Assembly (NCBI GenBank): GCA_019096195.1
Contig: JAGTXK010000197.1
Coordinates: forward strand, 1 to 64,000
DNA length: 64,000 nt
DNA from: Boletus sp. NGJ
Taxonomy: Eukaryota > Basidiomycota > Agaricomycetes > Boletales > Boletaceae
Direction of reading: 5' to 3'
How positions within the stretch are numbered: the first letter of the stretch is position 1; each line of letters opens with the position of its first letter. The notes under the pieces are model-generated. The model made no database searches. It was not told the DNA's origin and worked only from the letters and a program-made list of their open reading frames with translations. A program made the translations under genes and the position numbers. Of this stretch, positions 47,001-58,444 are shown in pieces.

Positions 47001-49721
47001 TCAAGCAACACCCTCCAACTCCACTAAATGAATGGCTGCGAGCCAGGCGAGGATGATCTCCACTCGGGGGCCGTGAAGTGGAATGTTAATGTTCAACGGC
47101 TTCTTCTTGGTGCTATTGGACACTTTTTCCGCCACTGCCTGTGAAGCACGTTCTTTTTGTCTCGCCGCAACCGGGACGAGCAAGATCCGTGCGCAGTCGA
47201 GTGCCTCGGCAAGGTCTACACGGGCTTGCTTGAACGGAGAGGGCGTGTCACGACCTGTGGCGTTCAACGAGGGCGTAGCTCTCCCTTGAGCAGCAGACGA
47301 CGTCGAGGCGAACGGTGTAGAAGAGGATTCGGCGGTGTCACCCGAGGAGGAGGACATCACTTCGAACAGGGAACCCGATGGCGAAACGGGTGGTGCTTCT
47401 ATCGCGAGCCTACCTGGCACCGACCCGGCACGCATCGCCGAGTGAGGCTGCACGCCGATTTTCCAACCCGACGCGAGACGCTCCAGCACTTCGATGAACT
47501 CGGCTTGAGCCATGGACCTTGGGGGAAGGAAGACGGGGTATCCTTCGAGCGTATCGACGAGAACGGCTGTGTGTGCGAATGTCGTCAAGAGGGTCGGCAA
47601 TTCCGCAAGCATGAGCTGACAGATTAAAATAGTGAAATGGGACTCCACGAGTAGGGGATGGTAGGTGGTGAATATGGGCGGGAGGCTAAATTCGGTTCCC
47701 GCGAAACTTGCTGTTCCCCCGCTCTGATTCCCAGGTCGTGCCATCTCTGAGAGTAAGAACGCTATTTCGACCTTCCGAGGAAGGTCAGCAGGTGCGTCCC
47801 CGCCGACCATGGGTGGCGACCCTTCGAGCGTGTCAAAGTGTCCGAGGAAGCGCTCATGATCTCGAATGCACTTGCGCAGATAGCCACAAACATCCTCACG
47901 GAAGCTCTCCTCTCCCAGGACGCTTCTGTAAGCGCGTGCCTTTGGACCATTACTTTTCCCCAAAGGACCCTCCTGGTTGCCAATCTCGACACCGCCATAA
48001 CGACCATTGACGAGATAACACAAGCGCAACTCGGTACCGTCAGAAGTTGAGCCCGCCTTACATACGCCCTCGAGTTTCATAATCGCGGACTCGATCAGAT
48101 GCAGCGCATGCTGCAGATAGGTCGCACCCCTCAAGAATAGCAATTGAGGTTCGATGGGATCCGGTGCGTCGGGTGAAACAGATGGGTGTACCAAGAGCGG
48201 TTCCCCGTCTGGCCCTTCGATAGTGGACGCTTCCGTAAAATCGCTTGTACCACTGGGCGGTGCTTGGCCGTTGGTCTTGTTGGAGCCTTTCTTCTTCTTG
48301 CCACTCTTGCCTCGTGATTCGGATGGCAACTTGATGCTACGGTGTGCTGTCCGACCCTTGCGTACGGCACGGGCTTCCTTGAGGGCATGTGTAAAGTCTT
48401 TGGTAGCGAGGGTGTATTCATCGCGGAAACAATGCACAATGCCTCGTGTTCGGTAATATTCAAGTCGCTGCGGATGGACAGCAATGAGTTCATCCAACAC
48501 CTGGGTGGTAGTGGATTCTGCCAATTGTCTGTTTGCACTGTTCCAACAGTCAAAGGGGTACATTCCAATCGTGGCTCACGTACCGAGAGGGTATCTTCTC
48601 GTGAAAAAAGTGTACGTATTTCGCATCAGCATCGTTGGGATCTATGACATGTTCAGAGAGGAACACACTGCAAGCGACAAGCAAAGACGTACCATGTCTG
48701 AGGACTCTTTCGGCGATATCGTCAAACACGCTCCCGCCCTGCATGACCATGACGCTGCTGGCGATCTCGTCTGCTTTATAAGCCGCGGCGAGCTTCTGCA
48801 CGGCGAGTGCGCGCAGTCGATGTACGCGCATCGCACTCATGGCAACGTTTCTTCCACCACCCATGTTGCCGGAACTGTCAAGCCCAAAGCCTTGGGCAGT
48901 TGGCCATGTACCATGGGTCCCACCACGCATGGATCCCAGGGCAGCAGGAGAGAGTCCGGACGAAGCTCGCACCGACAGTTCAGCTGCCTCGTCAATCAGA
49001 CGGCGGATTGCCGCTACATTGCGGAACACACCCGGATCAATGGGCGGAGGGGTTGGTTTGCCTGGTATGGGGTAGAGAAGTGGAGTCGAGGCAGCGGTAG
49101 ATGACGCGGGGAAGGGGTTGAAATTGCGACGGGGTGAGTCGGGTGGTGTGTGGTCTGAGATTGCGTGGAAACCTCTATCGATTTCACGTGTGCGGGGAAG
49201 CGCACGCGCGTGGAGAGTTGAATGTGTGGAGATTGTGGAGCGGGAGGAGTGTAAGGATTGCGAGGGTATTTTCGCGTTAGAGAGTGTTGCGGGGTCGAGG
49301 TTAAGGACGAGAAGGGACTCGAGCAACTCGAGAGGGAGTTGGAGCCACGGACCCTGGTGACGGATGGAGGAAATGTGAAAAGACGGTTCAAGTCGGAGGA
49401 GACGGATGGGGGACTGACATGGTATGAGCTGATATATTTCCAGTGCTTGTTTCTGCTGATGCAAAGCACTGGAGGACGTTCTGCGTCTGGCTTTCGTGGT
49501 AGCGCAGAGGACAGGTCATCGGAGGCAACCTTGTTCGCCTTCTTTTTCTTTTTTCTCTTCTTCTGGTCTGTTAATAACGCCCGTTCGGCTGGATTAGTTT
49601 CGTGGGTTGGGGATGAGTCGGTGGGCGAGACGGTGGGCGACGGGGATGTAAGAAGGGCATGGTGAGACGAACAAGATATCGGTTGGGCGTGCACGCCGTT
49701 CGCGGTGTTGTCGACTGTCAT
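47001..49721 (-). CDS. Conserved TPR-like helical protein, unknown function
   Basis: The ATG at 49721 starts MTVDNTANGVHAQPISCSSH, then a Lys-rich segment (KKRKKKKKANK) resembling an NLS. After introns come GPWLQLPLELLESLLVLNLD, YPIPGKPTPPPIDPGVFRNV, MSAMRVHRLRALAVQKLAAA, DPNDADAKYVHFFHEKIPSR, QLAESTTTQVLDELIAVHPQ and RGIVHCFRDEYTLATKDFTH ALKEAR. The last blocks have the spacing of tetratricopeptide helices. The C-terminal two thirds alternate helical and low-complexity Ser/Thr/Pro segments and end ...IILAWLAAIHLVELEGVA at 47001. I recognise it as conserved in Agaricomycetes but know no function. A protein-interaction scaffold is inferred from the TPR-like part. Confidence 0.75.
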
Positions 49722-50633
49722 GGTTGTGTTGTACTGGCGGGGTGTTGGTCAATCCTTCCAAATACCGGCCTGAGGCGAATGAGGACGGTTACCATGGCAC
49801 GAGATCGAATTGATTAGATGCAACTTATCTACGCTACTTGACTTTACTTGGGTCGCTTGGGTCCACTTATTTTCTCTTTCGCGCGGTCGTCGGCCTCCTT
49901 ATCAGCTTGGGATTCGCTCTACACCCCAGGTTGCCGCCTCGTGTCACCAACTGTCCATCTCGCTTCCTGTTCCTCGAGGGGTCCTGCGAACGCTTTCATG
50001 AGCCTACTAAGATTAGGCAACGCCGCGGCCACGCTCGCTCACATGGCCATGAGTCTCCCCCCACCAGAGTGACCTGGCGAGTGCCTCCCTTATCTTCAAG
50101 GTGGCGACCGTTGTACCTGGGCGCCATTCCCGGGTGCACTCGATATGATGATCCAAATCTCCCAACGTAAGGAGACTGCCCACATGACCTCTCCCATACT
50201 CCGCTGGGGTTTCTCTTCCCCACCATGCCGACACTATGACTTCTTCGACGTTCATCATTATATTTACCTCGCTGAATTTATAAATAATATCTTGTCTCGA
50301 CTGTTTGACGATGCGTCGCGTTGAAGCGGATGTGGTAGTGCCGTGGACAAGAAGTCGGGTATGGTTCAACCTCTCCAAAACGAATCATGAACATGCCAAG
50401 TTGGCTATGAATTGGCCCAGGGGGAGGAGGTCTGTCGACCCACTTACTTATCTTTACTAAGCCAACTCGTGTGTTATCCCAAAGATAAGACGTTCTGACG
50501 CCGCAGAGTGCCCGACAAATTATCATTCTCAGGTTCGGTCGCGGCCTATAAAGAGGAGGGTCAAATTCCCAGATCCGTCCCTCCAGTGGCCTATCAGCCT
50601 CAGTTCCCCTTGCGCTTACTTCTGCCCCACAAT
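49722..50633. other. Divergent upstream region, TPR-like gene and amine oxidase
   Basis: About 900 bp between the start codons of two divergent genes. Plus-strand open frames at 49810-50170 have no motif. I see no recognisable regulatory element. Confidence 0.4.
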
Positions 50634-53470
50634 ATGACCCCTTCCGCACTGCTTGCATCCCCCACAGCGGTCCACAAGACCTATGCCACCAAACATGCCA
50701 ATCTTAATCACCCCCTCGACCCTCTCACCCCCGACGAGGTCCGCATTCCGATTGGCCCTCGTCGTCCGTCACTAACACATCATTCGCACGTCCTATTTAG
50801 ATTAGTGCAGTCACTCTCGCCATTAGGCACTACACCACCTCCAACACGCCTATCAAGGCTGTCCGTTTCATTACGTGCACTCTTCTACCCCCTCCCAAGA
50901 GGGACGTCCTCGCTGCACTCGGCATCCCCTCCATACTCGGCGGCAGGCTCGAAGCGCCTGTTGACATCATTAGAAAGGCCGAGTCTGATGTAAGTCCTAT
51001 CATCGCTTCTTCATTCATGTCCTGATCCTTGACTAGTTCATCGATGTCATAAACGGGTGAGTCCTGCATCCCCAGGGCCTGAATCGCTCATACGACCGCT
51101 CTACACCAGAGGCTGCTATAATGCGGTTCTGACTCTCAACAACGACGAGTGGGATGTCGAGTCCCTCGACAAGATCCCCGAGGGCTCAGAACCCCAGATC
51201 ACAGTTGAGGAGCTCACAATGTGCGAGGTCATCGTTCGTAATGACCCCAAAGTTCAAGCGCTCGCCAAGCAAGTCGGTAGGTACCGGGCCGGTCCCGTAT
51301 TTACACCGCATTAACAGCCCTCAAATCAATGCAGGTATCGAACCCCATCAGATAGCTGCGGATGGTTGGGCGGTTGGTTATGATGACCGATTCCCCAAGC
51401 ACCAGCGCCTTCAGCAAGCTCTTCTCTTTGCACGCTTCTCAGAGCACGAGAATCTATATGCACACCCTCTTGTCAATTTTTGTTCTTTTAGTTACTCTCT
51501 CGACCCCTTTTTTTGACTTTTGAGTGATTCTAGGATTTCATTCCAGTCGTTGACTCGGTGTCAGAAAAAGTCGTCCAGATTGACTTTCCTCCGAGATATA
51601 GGCACACCCCCGACGGATCCTACAAGCTCAGCATCGAGACGACAGAACCCCTTCCACTCTCGGATGAATCGTTTGCCAAGTCGAATCGCGAACGAATACC
51701 GCCGCCACTCATTCCGTTCGACTTCCTTCCAGATCTAATGGAGGAGAGCGACCCAACATACAAACCACGTGAAGACGTCAAGCCTTTACACGTCTTACAG
51801 CCAGAAGGCGTTTCCTTCACGATGAACGGACACGTGCTAGAATGGCAGAAGTGGAAAATGCACATTGGTGAGAGTTCCCCTTTTTTTTGTTGCGGTGAAA
51901 GTAATTTGACATGCAATGACCTCCGACAGCTTTCACCCACCGTGAAGGTATCGCGCTATCAACGATTACCTACAACGATGATGGAGAGATTCGACCTATC
52001 TTTTATCGTCTCAGTCTCGCGGAAATGGTGGTGCCCTATGGAACGCCCGAATTCCCTCACTCCAGGAAATTTGCTTTTGATTCGTGGGTTATCGAATCAT
52101 CCAACGTCGAGCACTGACTTATTCAGCTTCAGGGGCGAATATGGTATGGGCACCATGGCTAATGATCTCTCTCTTGGATGTGACTGCTTAGGAAAGATTC
52201 ACTATCTGGTACGTAAAGCGTGTGATCAATCGGAGTGCTCGCTGACTCGTATCACAGCCCGGTTCATACGTTACCCATTCTGGAACACCATTTACCATAA
52301 AGAACGCGATTTGCATTCATGAAGAGGATGCTGGTGTCCTTTGGAAGCACACTGACTACCGCCCAGGAGGCCGTTCGCACACCATAAGGAGCAGACGTCT
52401 CGTCGTCAGCATGGCCTGCACCCTTGCCAACTATGGTCAGATCATTCTCATTTCTTCTGTACATGTCCCTGACACACATTCAACAGAGTACATTTGGAAC
52501 TACTACTTCTACCAAGACGGCAACATTGAACTTGAGATTCGGCTTAGTGGGGTTTTACAAGTTTACGTTGCAGGCGCTGACGAACCCAATCCTCACGGAA
52601 CTGTCGTTGCACCAGGTGTCAACGCGCATATTCACCAACACATCTTCTCAGTCCGCGTGGACCCAATGCTCGACGGGATCCGCAACTCTGTCATTGAATC
52701 AGATATCGTTTCTCATGACGCGCCGACAGGTTCGAAAGAGAACTTTGCGGGTAATGCCTTCTACGTCAAGGAACGTGTCCTCACGGATCAAGTCAAAGAC
52801 GGTGCACGCGACTTTGACTGGGCCGCCGACCGTCGCTGGAAGATCGCGAATCCGAACAAGACGCACTACGCTTCCGGGAAACCGTCGTCGTATCAGATCA
52901 TGATGAAGGGAGGTTTACTTCCTCTTTTGGCGAAGAGTGATTCATGGATTGCTCGTCGTGCTTCGTATGCGCACAAGCCGCTTTGGGTTGTGAAGGACGT
53001 CGAGGGACCAAAGGGTGGAAGGATGTGGCCAAGTGGAAAGTATGTCCCACAGACTCGAGAGGAACCTGAGGATTCTGTTGGCAGATGGGTCAAAGAAGGA
53101 CAAGGAAGCATCGATAACGAGGACATCGTGCTTTACCTCACTGTTGGTGCGTGCGCCTCACCACTTCCTTTTCTTCGCGCGACTCAATTTTTGAACGATC
53201 GCAGGCACGACCCACATCCCGCGCCCTGAAGACTGGCCGGTGTAAGTATCTGATTCCCGTTCGCCAACATCATTGCTGACCTTTTGGCTTCGCAGTATGC
53301 CCGTGGAGCACCTCAGCGTCCTTTTCAAACCCACCAACTTCTTCAGCAAGAACCCGAGCATGGACGTTCCTGGCACCAAGGACGTACACAGCACACGTGC
53401 CTTCACCAACGGGTACCGCAAGAATGGCACGAACGGAATGAATGGTTCGACCCCGTGCTGCGGACACTGA
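50634..53470 (+). CDS. Copper amine oxidase (primary-amine oxidase, TPQ type)
   Basis: Oxidises primary amines to aldehyde, ammonia and H2O2, letting fungi use amines as nitrogen source. The ATG at 50634 starts MTPSALLASPTAVHKTYATK. The N2/N3 domains follow (NNDEWDVESLDKIPEGSEPQ; QIAADGWAVGYDDRFPKHQR). The catalytic beta-sandwich contains the FTHREGIALSTITYNDDGEI block and YRLSLAEMVVPYGTPEFPHS. The TPQ tyrosine lies in NYEYIWNYYFYQDG (first Tyr), split by an intron just before. Copper ligands are HIHQHIF and the His of TTHIPRPEDWPVMP. LYLTVG and PVEHLSVLFKPTNFFSKNPS close the domain, and it ends ...TPCCGH at 53470. All key residues are present. No signal peptide is visible, so it is likely peroxisomal or cytosolic. 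About eleven short introns. Confidence 0.92.
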
Positions 53471-53785
53471 AGCACTCGATTCTGTGTATCATGCAATGTG
53501 CCGAGAACGTGTAATCATGCTGCTCTCCCTATGTGCTATTGATCTCTGGATGTATATATGTGTGCCCCTTTTTGTATGTACTAACACGAGTATATGTGTC
53601 TGCAGGCGTAAATTGCGCTCTTCTGATACTTTTGTCCTGTTGAAATTGACCCCGACAAACGGCCCTTGTTCAGGGTACTCCGAGACTATGCGTCCATGAG
53701 CTTGAACTTCATTCCTTGGCGTGTCGAAAGCCCAGCCTGTCGATAGGATATACAACGATCTCGATCTTTAGGACGAGATCGACTG
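53471..53785. other. Intergenic between convergent genes
   Basis: 3' flanks of the amine oxidase and LTO1. Nothing recognised. Confidence 0.4.
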
Positions 53786-54517
53786 TTAGAAACTCAACCC
53801 CTGCATGCTCGGACGCTTGACATCGCCCTCGAGCGTCCAAACGTCGCGTTTAAATGCACTCGCATTCTGCGGACGGGTTCCACTCGCTGGTGGCACATGT
53901 CCCTCTCCGGCATGGTCGTTCCCGGCATCGGCCCGTAGTGTGGGCCGAACGCCGAGAGAAGCACAGAGAGCCTTGTACCGGGAACGAATCTGGCGCTGTA
54001 ATTTCGATATATCGATCTCGTGCTCTGTTGATGAGGAGGAGGGGGAGGGGGATTGTGATTGTGCCATGGAAGGGTTGACGGTTGGAAACTGGTGGATAAG
54101 ATCGAGGAGATGTTTGATGTGATGAACGGCGCGTCTGGAAGAGCGGGGAGAAGGTTGGTGAGCATGGGCGCGATCGCCAAGAGTCAGTTGGTGTTCGTTT
54201 GCGATCTAGAGAGAGAAAGAAAAGAGAGACTAAACTGATCTTCTTGTCCACGCTGTGCGCAGATGGCCTGCCATGTCGACGCAAACCCTTCGTAGAACCC
54301 AATCTCTTCCCAGATCTCGAATCCTTTCTCCCGGCCGAGCGCGCGCCCCTCTATCAGGCCGTGGATGCGGCCGTGGGCAAAGCCGTCTGTGTAGCCGGCG
54401 TCATAGAATCTGTTGGTGGGAGGGGTACGTTAGAATTGGAGAGGAGAAAGAAGACTCGGAGCTTGCGGACGTCTGTTCGAGATGGACGAGCTCCTCGAGG
54501 TCGAAAATTTCTGCCAT
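53786..54517 (-). CDS. LTO1: LTO1/ORAOV1 family protein (Yae1-like, Fe-S adaptor)
   Basis: Lto1 with Yae1 links the cytosolic Fe-S targeting complex to the ABC protein Rli1 for ribosome function. The ATG at 54517 starts MAEIFDLEELVHLEQT. A 61-nt intron with an ATTCTAACG branch leads to FYDAGYTDGFAHGRIHGLIE GRALGREKGFEIWEEIG, the deca-GX3 motif that defines the family, then FYEGFAST. A C-terminal helical exon reads VHHIKHLLDLIHQFPTVNPS and ISKLQRQIRSRYKALCASLG, ending LQGLSF-like at 53786. The junction between these parts (about 54190-54265) cannot be joined in frame with GT..AG alone. The family usually ends in Trp; that residue is not at the end of the frame followed here. Confidence 0.75.
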
Positions 54518-54688
54518 GTTGGAATGATATAAAGGAATCGCCGTCATCCGCAGGTGTAGCGAGATTGTTTGTTCGAATTTTACATTGGAGACACAAAAAA
54601 GTACATGGATGACTTTGGGTCAAGACTACGCCATCAGCAATGAGAACAAGAGTTTCGACACCTTTTCCTTTAGACTATCAGCGGATGT

Positions 54689-56565
54689 TCAAGCCTTCAG
54701 CTTAGCCACACGTAATCCGTACATCCCCCGTCTGGCTACTCTGGAGTGGTTATTCACTCCTCCATCAAAAGCCCAGCTCGCGTCCCTCCACGACCGTCCA
54801 TCTCGTTCGTTTCGAATGGTGTAGCCTCGCAATAGCTTTGCGCCTCCCGGCTTTTCGGTACAAGTCAGAGTTAGAGTAAGCCCGTTCCGTGACTCGACTC
54901 ACATGTTCTTTGAGATATCCAGTTACGTCCACGACGAAGCTGTCGATGACGATGAGATGTCGCGCAGGGTTCAAGGCGGCGTATATGTATGTTTCCTCGA
55001 CGGTCCACTCTTTGCCATTCCAGGCTTCGTCTGCTTCGGATGTCATGCTTTCTTTCCCTAGCGCTTTCTGTCTCATGTAGTGCCTGGCGTCATCGATGGC
55101 CTCTGGACGGGCACGTCGAACAGATGTGACTAAACCGAGCGAGTGAAGACCGTCGATGATCCATTTTGATGGGTCCCAATCCAGTTTGGATGGGCCTGAC
55201 CTATAATCATGGGGAAATGTGTGCTGGCCAAAAGTGAGTGTCTCGTCGACAGGGGAGCGGGATGTGTATCTAACGTGCTGAACCAAACAGAAATATTACA
55301 AAGAGGTTTGCACGGCGGGCTGTCGATAACTCACGAAATTGTGGTTTCCCTCTCCACAGGTCAGGACGGCCAATAACTAGAAGATCGAGTTATCCTTGTC
55401 CGACCGCTGGTATAGGGGCATACCAAATTGCTCTTGGACGTGTCTTCGTCGGAGTATGGCTGCAAGCCGTTCCAGTGTGCTAACCTGCCGATCGTTTAAC
55501 CAAAAGGCACCCGAGTCGTGTCTTACTCACGAATTTACGAGAAAGGTAGTATGCCAGACTTGGGAAGATATCAGATCGGAAAGCCGTTTGGCATGACTAC
55601 ACTATAGACTCACTTGCCAATCTGGTTACAAATCCTCCGTAGATGAATCCTCCGACGGGATCCCCCCAGGAATAGCCTAGGCACACCGGGACGCCGTAGC
55701 CGAGGATGAATGCGATCGGAACTGAAAAACCTGAAGGTATGCTCGGAGCAACGTTATGACGGCGTACTGACCATAGTACTTGTGTTGAAAACGGACGACT
55801 TATCATGCTCTAATCAGGACCAGAGAACGGATTTTTCGTTTTCTCTCACTCACGCGGATCGCTGTCGAGGTCTTCCTGGTCGACGGTGTTGATACGCTCG
55901 TACTTTGGTTTGAAGAAGATCCATCCCATGTGAGAATAAAAGAGTCCTCGTGTCGCCGCATATCTTTGGGTCGCAGTGAGAAGTCAATCTTTGTGCACCC
56001 TTTGGATGATGTCAGAACTCACGGGTCGTGAACAGGATCATCTGTGAACCGCTTTTGAAGCTCGATGAGAGCACTATAAGGTGAAAAGAATGGCTCACGT
56101 GGTGAAGACGATGTCGGAGGCACCTGCGTTCACGTCAGCTGCTCCTCTTTGGGACAGGGAGATCGTGAGCCTACCACCACTGAGTAAATGGTCAGCACGG
56201 TGGGCAATAAGCATGATCTTGTCCACGTACCTTGATGGATCCTTGGAAAGCGCTCGAGCCAAGAGCGACGAGTACCACACGCACCGGACGGCTTGCCACG
56301 AAGGCGCGATGGGAGTAAAGCCTGTGATAACCGATAGTGACGCTTTTCATCGGCTGGTGAGTGCCCACACGCTCGTTTATTCCCCACGCACTCACCCAAA
56401 GTCTGCCAACTGCCATAATATCAATGACATCCACAGGGTCGCGCGGGCGACGCGATTCGGGGGCATCCAGCAAACCCCTAGAAAGGCACCAATGTGAACG
56501 GAAACAAATAATACAATGTTGCTCCACCAAATTTTTGCTGTCGGATGGGACTGTCGGATCGTCAT
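54689..56565 (-). CDS. OLE1: Delta-9 acyl-CoA desaturase with C-terminal cytochrome b5 domain
   Basis: An ER membrane di-iron enzyme that makes palmitoleic and oleic acid from acyl-CoA. The ATG at 56565 starts MTIRQSHPTAKIWWSNIVLF. Histidine box 1 is HRLYSH in VTIGYHRLYSHRAFVASRPV. Box 2 is HRLHH, in WWCLRHRLHHRFTDDPVHDP, and box 3 is HNFHH, in GEGNHNFHHTFPHDYRSGPS. DPYAATRGLFYSHMGWIFFK and FILGYGVPVCLGYSWGDPVG mark the conserved core. The C-terminal cytochrome b5 part holds VIDSFVVDVTGYLKEHPGGA with the heme-ligand His of HPGG, as in yeast Ole1. The gene has unusually many introns. Boxes 2 and 3 are complete only if a 5-nt exon (56175-56179), a 25-nt exon (56099-56123) and a 3-nt exon (55275-55277) are included. 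It ends at TGA 54689-54691. Confidence 0.88.
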
Positions 56566-57490
56566 TCTGGTAGAACCGTGCTCGAAGGAAAGATATCTCT
56601 CAATCTCCCCCTACGCTCGGGTGGTGACTTATATACGTATCAGCTCAAGTTTACGTCGCTGCGATTCCCCCTCGCCCCGGAAGCACATCGCGCCTTGACG
56701 ATAGAAGCTTGAGATGCTTCCGATGTAGTAACTCATTCATTCATCACTTTGCCCAATATGAAGCAACTTTCGAATGGTTTCATCTCCATACTAATATCTT
56801 TTGGTGAGAGCGTCGCGAAGCTGTTATTGACCATACGGTCGCCGCAAGCCGGATCCGAATGGCAAATCTCAGACGGTTCGAGGCGAAAGTAAATTTGGGC
56901 CGACTCGAAGTATGGTGGCTCCGAAGCCCGCGTCTCTCCCCTCCGCATCGGTCCCTTCGGAGTCATTTGATAGTAGAGCTGTTCGCAACTGAACTCACCG
57001 GATGAATGCAACGGTCGGCACCCTCCATCGCCGGTGTGTTCTCATCGTAGCCCAGCCTATATGACCCTGTCATACTATTCCCCCCGGAATTCAGTACCAG
57101 GGTGATGGGCGATCCCAGGTACACGATTTTCTGGTAAGTCGCTCTCACCGGAGCCTTGCGTATGCGGGGCTGAAATCACCCCCCGATACCGAATAATATA
57201 CCGATAGACATTGCACACGTCGGACGACTTCAAAGAACGCGCGCGAATCCGCCACTGTACTCGAAGTCGCGAGCGTCTCGTGTACGTTCTCCGGCTCGGG
57301 TCGGGTTGTCCGACGGAACCATGCAAACTTCCTGCAAGCGACTGGCACGGCAAGAGCCATGTCATTCAACAACAATCTCTGCACCCCCAGGCCTCTTTAC
57401 GTAGAGATTCACACAACCGTTTGGTTTTGAACTCGCGACGCAAAATAGGGATGCTTCAAACCCTAGATTGGTTACCCTATAACTCTATGC
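56566..57490. other. Intergenic; upstream region of the desaturase
   Basis: No coding sequence is supported. It should include the desaturase promoter on the minus strand. Short minus-strand frames at 56733-57384 lack motifs. Confidence 0.4.
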
Positions 57491-57675
57491 AAGGGTATAC
57501 AGATAGAGAGAAAGTCTAAAAGGCTATAGTATCGTAAGCAACTCGTCCACGTTTAACCTGGACTCATAGAACCTTACACCGTGATCCCATAATCCGGTGC
57601 ATCGTCTTTGCGCTGGGGCGATCCAACGATCCTCTCACTCGCCTACTCAATCGCTCAGCCTCCATTCCAGCGATG
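57491..57675 (-). repeat. Partial copy of the dynactin p150 3' end
   Basis: This segment is a diverged direct repeat of about 58318-58516. Shared stretches include GGGTATACAGATAGAGAG, GATCC with CCTCTCACTCGCCTACT, and CGCTCAGCCTCCATT. On the minus strand it still reads MEAERLSRRVRG-LDR-SA, matching the last residues of the p150 protein (MEAERLSRRVRGLMDRASAL). The copy covers the end of the coding region and about 130 bp of 3' flank and lies about 830 bp further downstream of the gene. Confidence 0.8.
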
Positions 57676-58444
57676 GGTGAAGATGTTGTCGTGTCCGTAT
57701 CAGTAGGAATACTGTTTGAAACCAGACTCCCTATCAGTATATGTGATTGGGATGCGTGTGTATGAATGTTGCTGAAGTCCTGTCGGGGCTACCTATGTCA
57801 GTGGCTCACTCGTTTGATAGGTCATTTGCGCTCGCTATTCAGTATCTGATGATACCCGGTCTGCGCCTGATATGTAAGTTGGGTGTGTTCAATCTGGTTT
57901 TCGCTAGCTTACTACCAGCAGCCTTGGTCAGTTTAGGTACCTTCAAGTTGCTATTGTCATTTATATGTTATTGTCACAGGTGCGGGAGAAGCCCGCGGCC
58001 GGAGATAATAATGGTGCATCTGTTTTTATCTATTCCCGAGATGTGATGCCTTGGATTTCTGAGTCCTGCAATTATATGTCGACTCGCCAAGGATACAGCG
58101 GTGGCGGAAGACGGTGATGATTCCATAGTCACTATGCCGCAAGAGTTCGTTTACATCCACTGTCTTTTGTGTTGTGTAAACTCCCAACACTACTTTAGAC
58201 AATCCAGCACTCGGCCAGGAAGCTGGAACCACGATGATTGATGGCGCGGGGGTGACTGCCTGGCGACTCTTCCTTCAAGCGAGTTTTGAGGGGTCTCGGA
58301 GAGAAAGCTTGCGAGAAGGGTATACAGATAGAGAGCATGTCTAAAAGACCATATTAGATGTTATCGTGATTAATCCCTCGACGTTTCAGCCTGGGAGTGA
58401 ACGGTAAGTAGCATACCGCGGTCCCGAACTAATAATCAGATGCA
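57676..58444. other. Intergenic; 3' flank of dynactin p150
   Basis: The part from about 58318 onward is the second member of the direct repeat described for 57491-57675. Between the two copies nothing is recognised. Confidence 0.45.

Noticed and set aside
54402-54420. Apparent 19-nt intron in LTO1
   Set aside because: An upstream GTCCGC donor gives a 61-nt intron with an ATTCTAACG branch and yields HLEQTFYDAGY, the expected family sequence.
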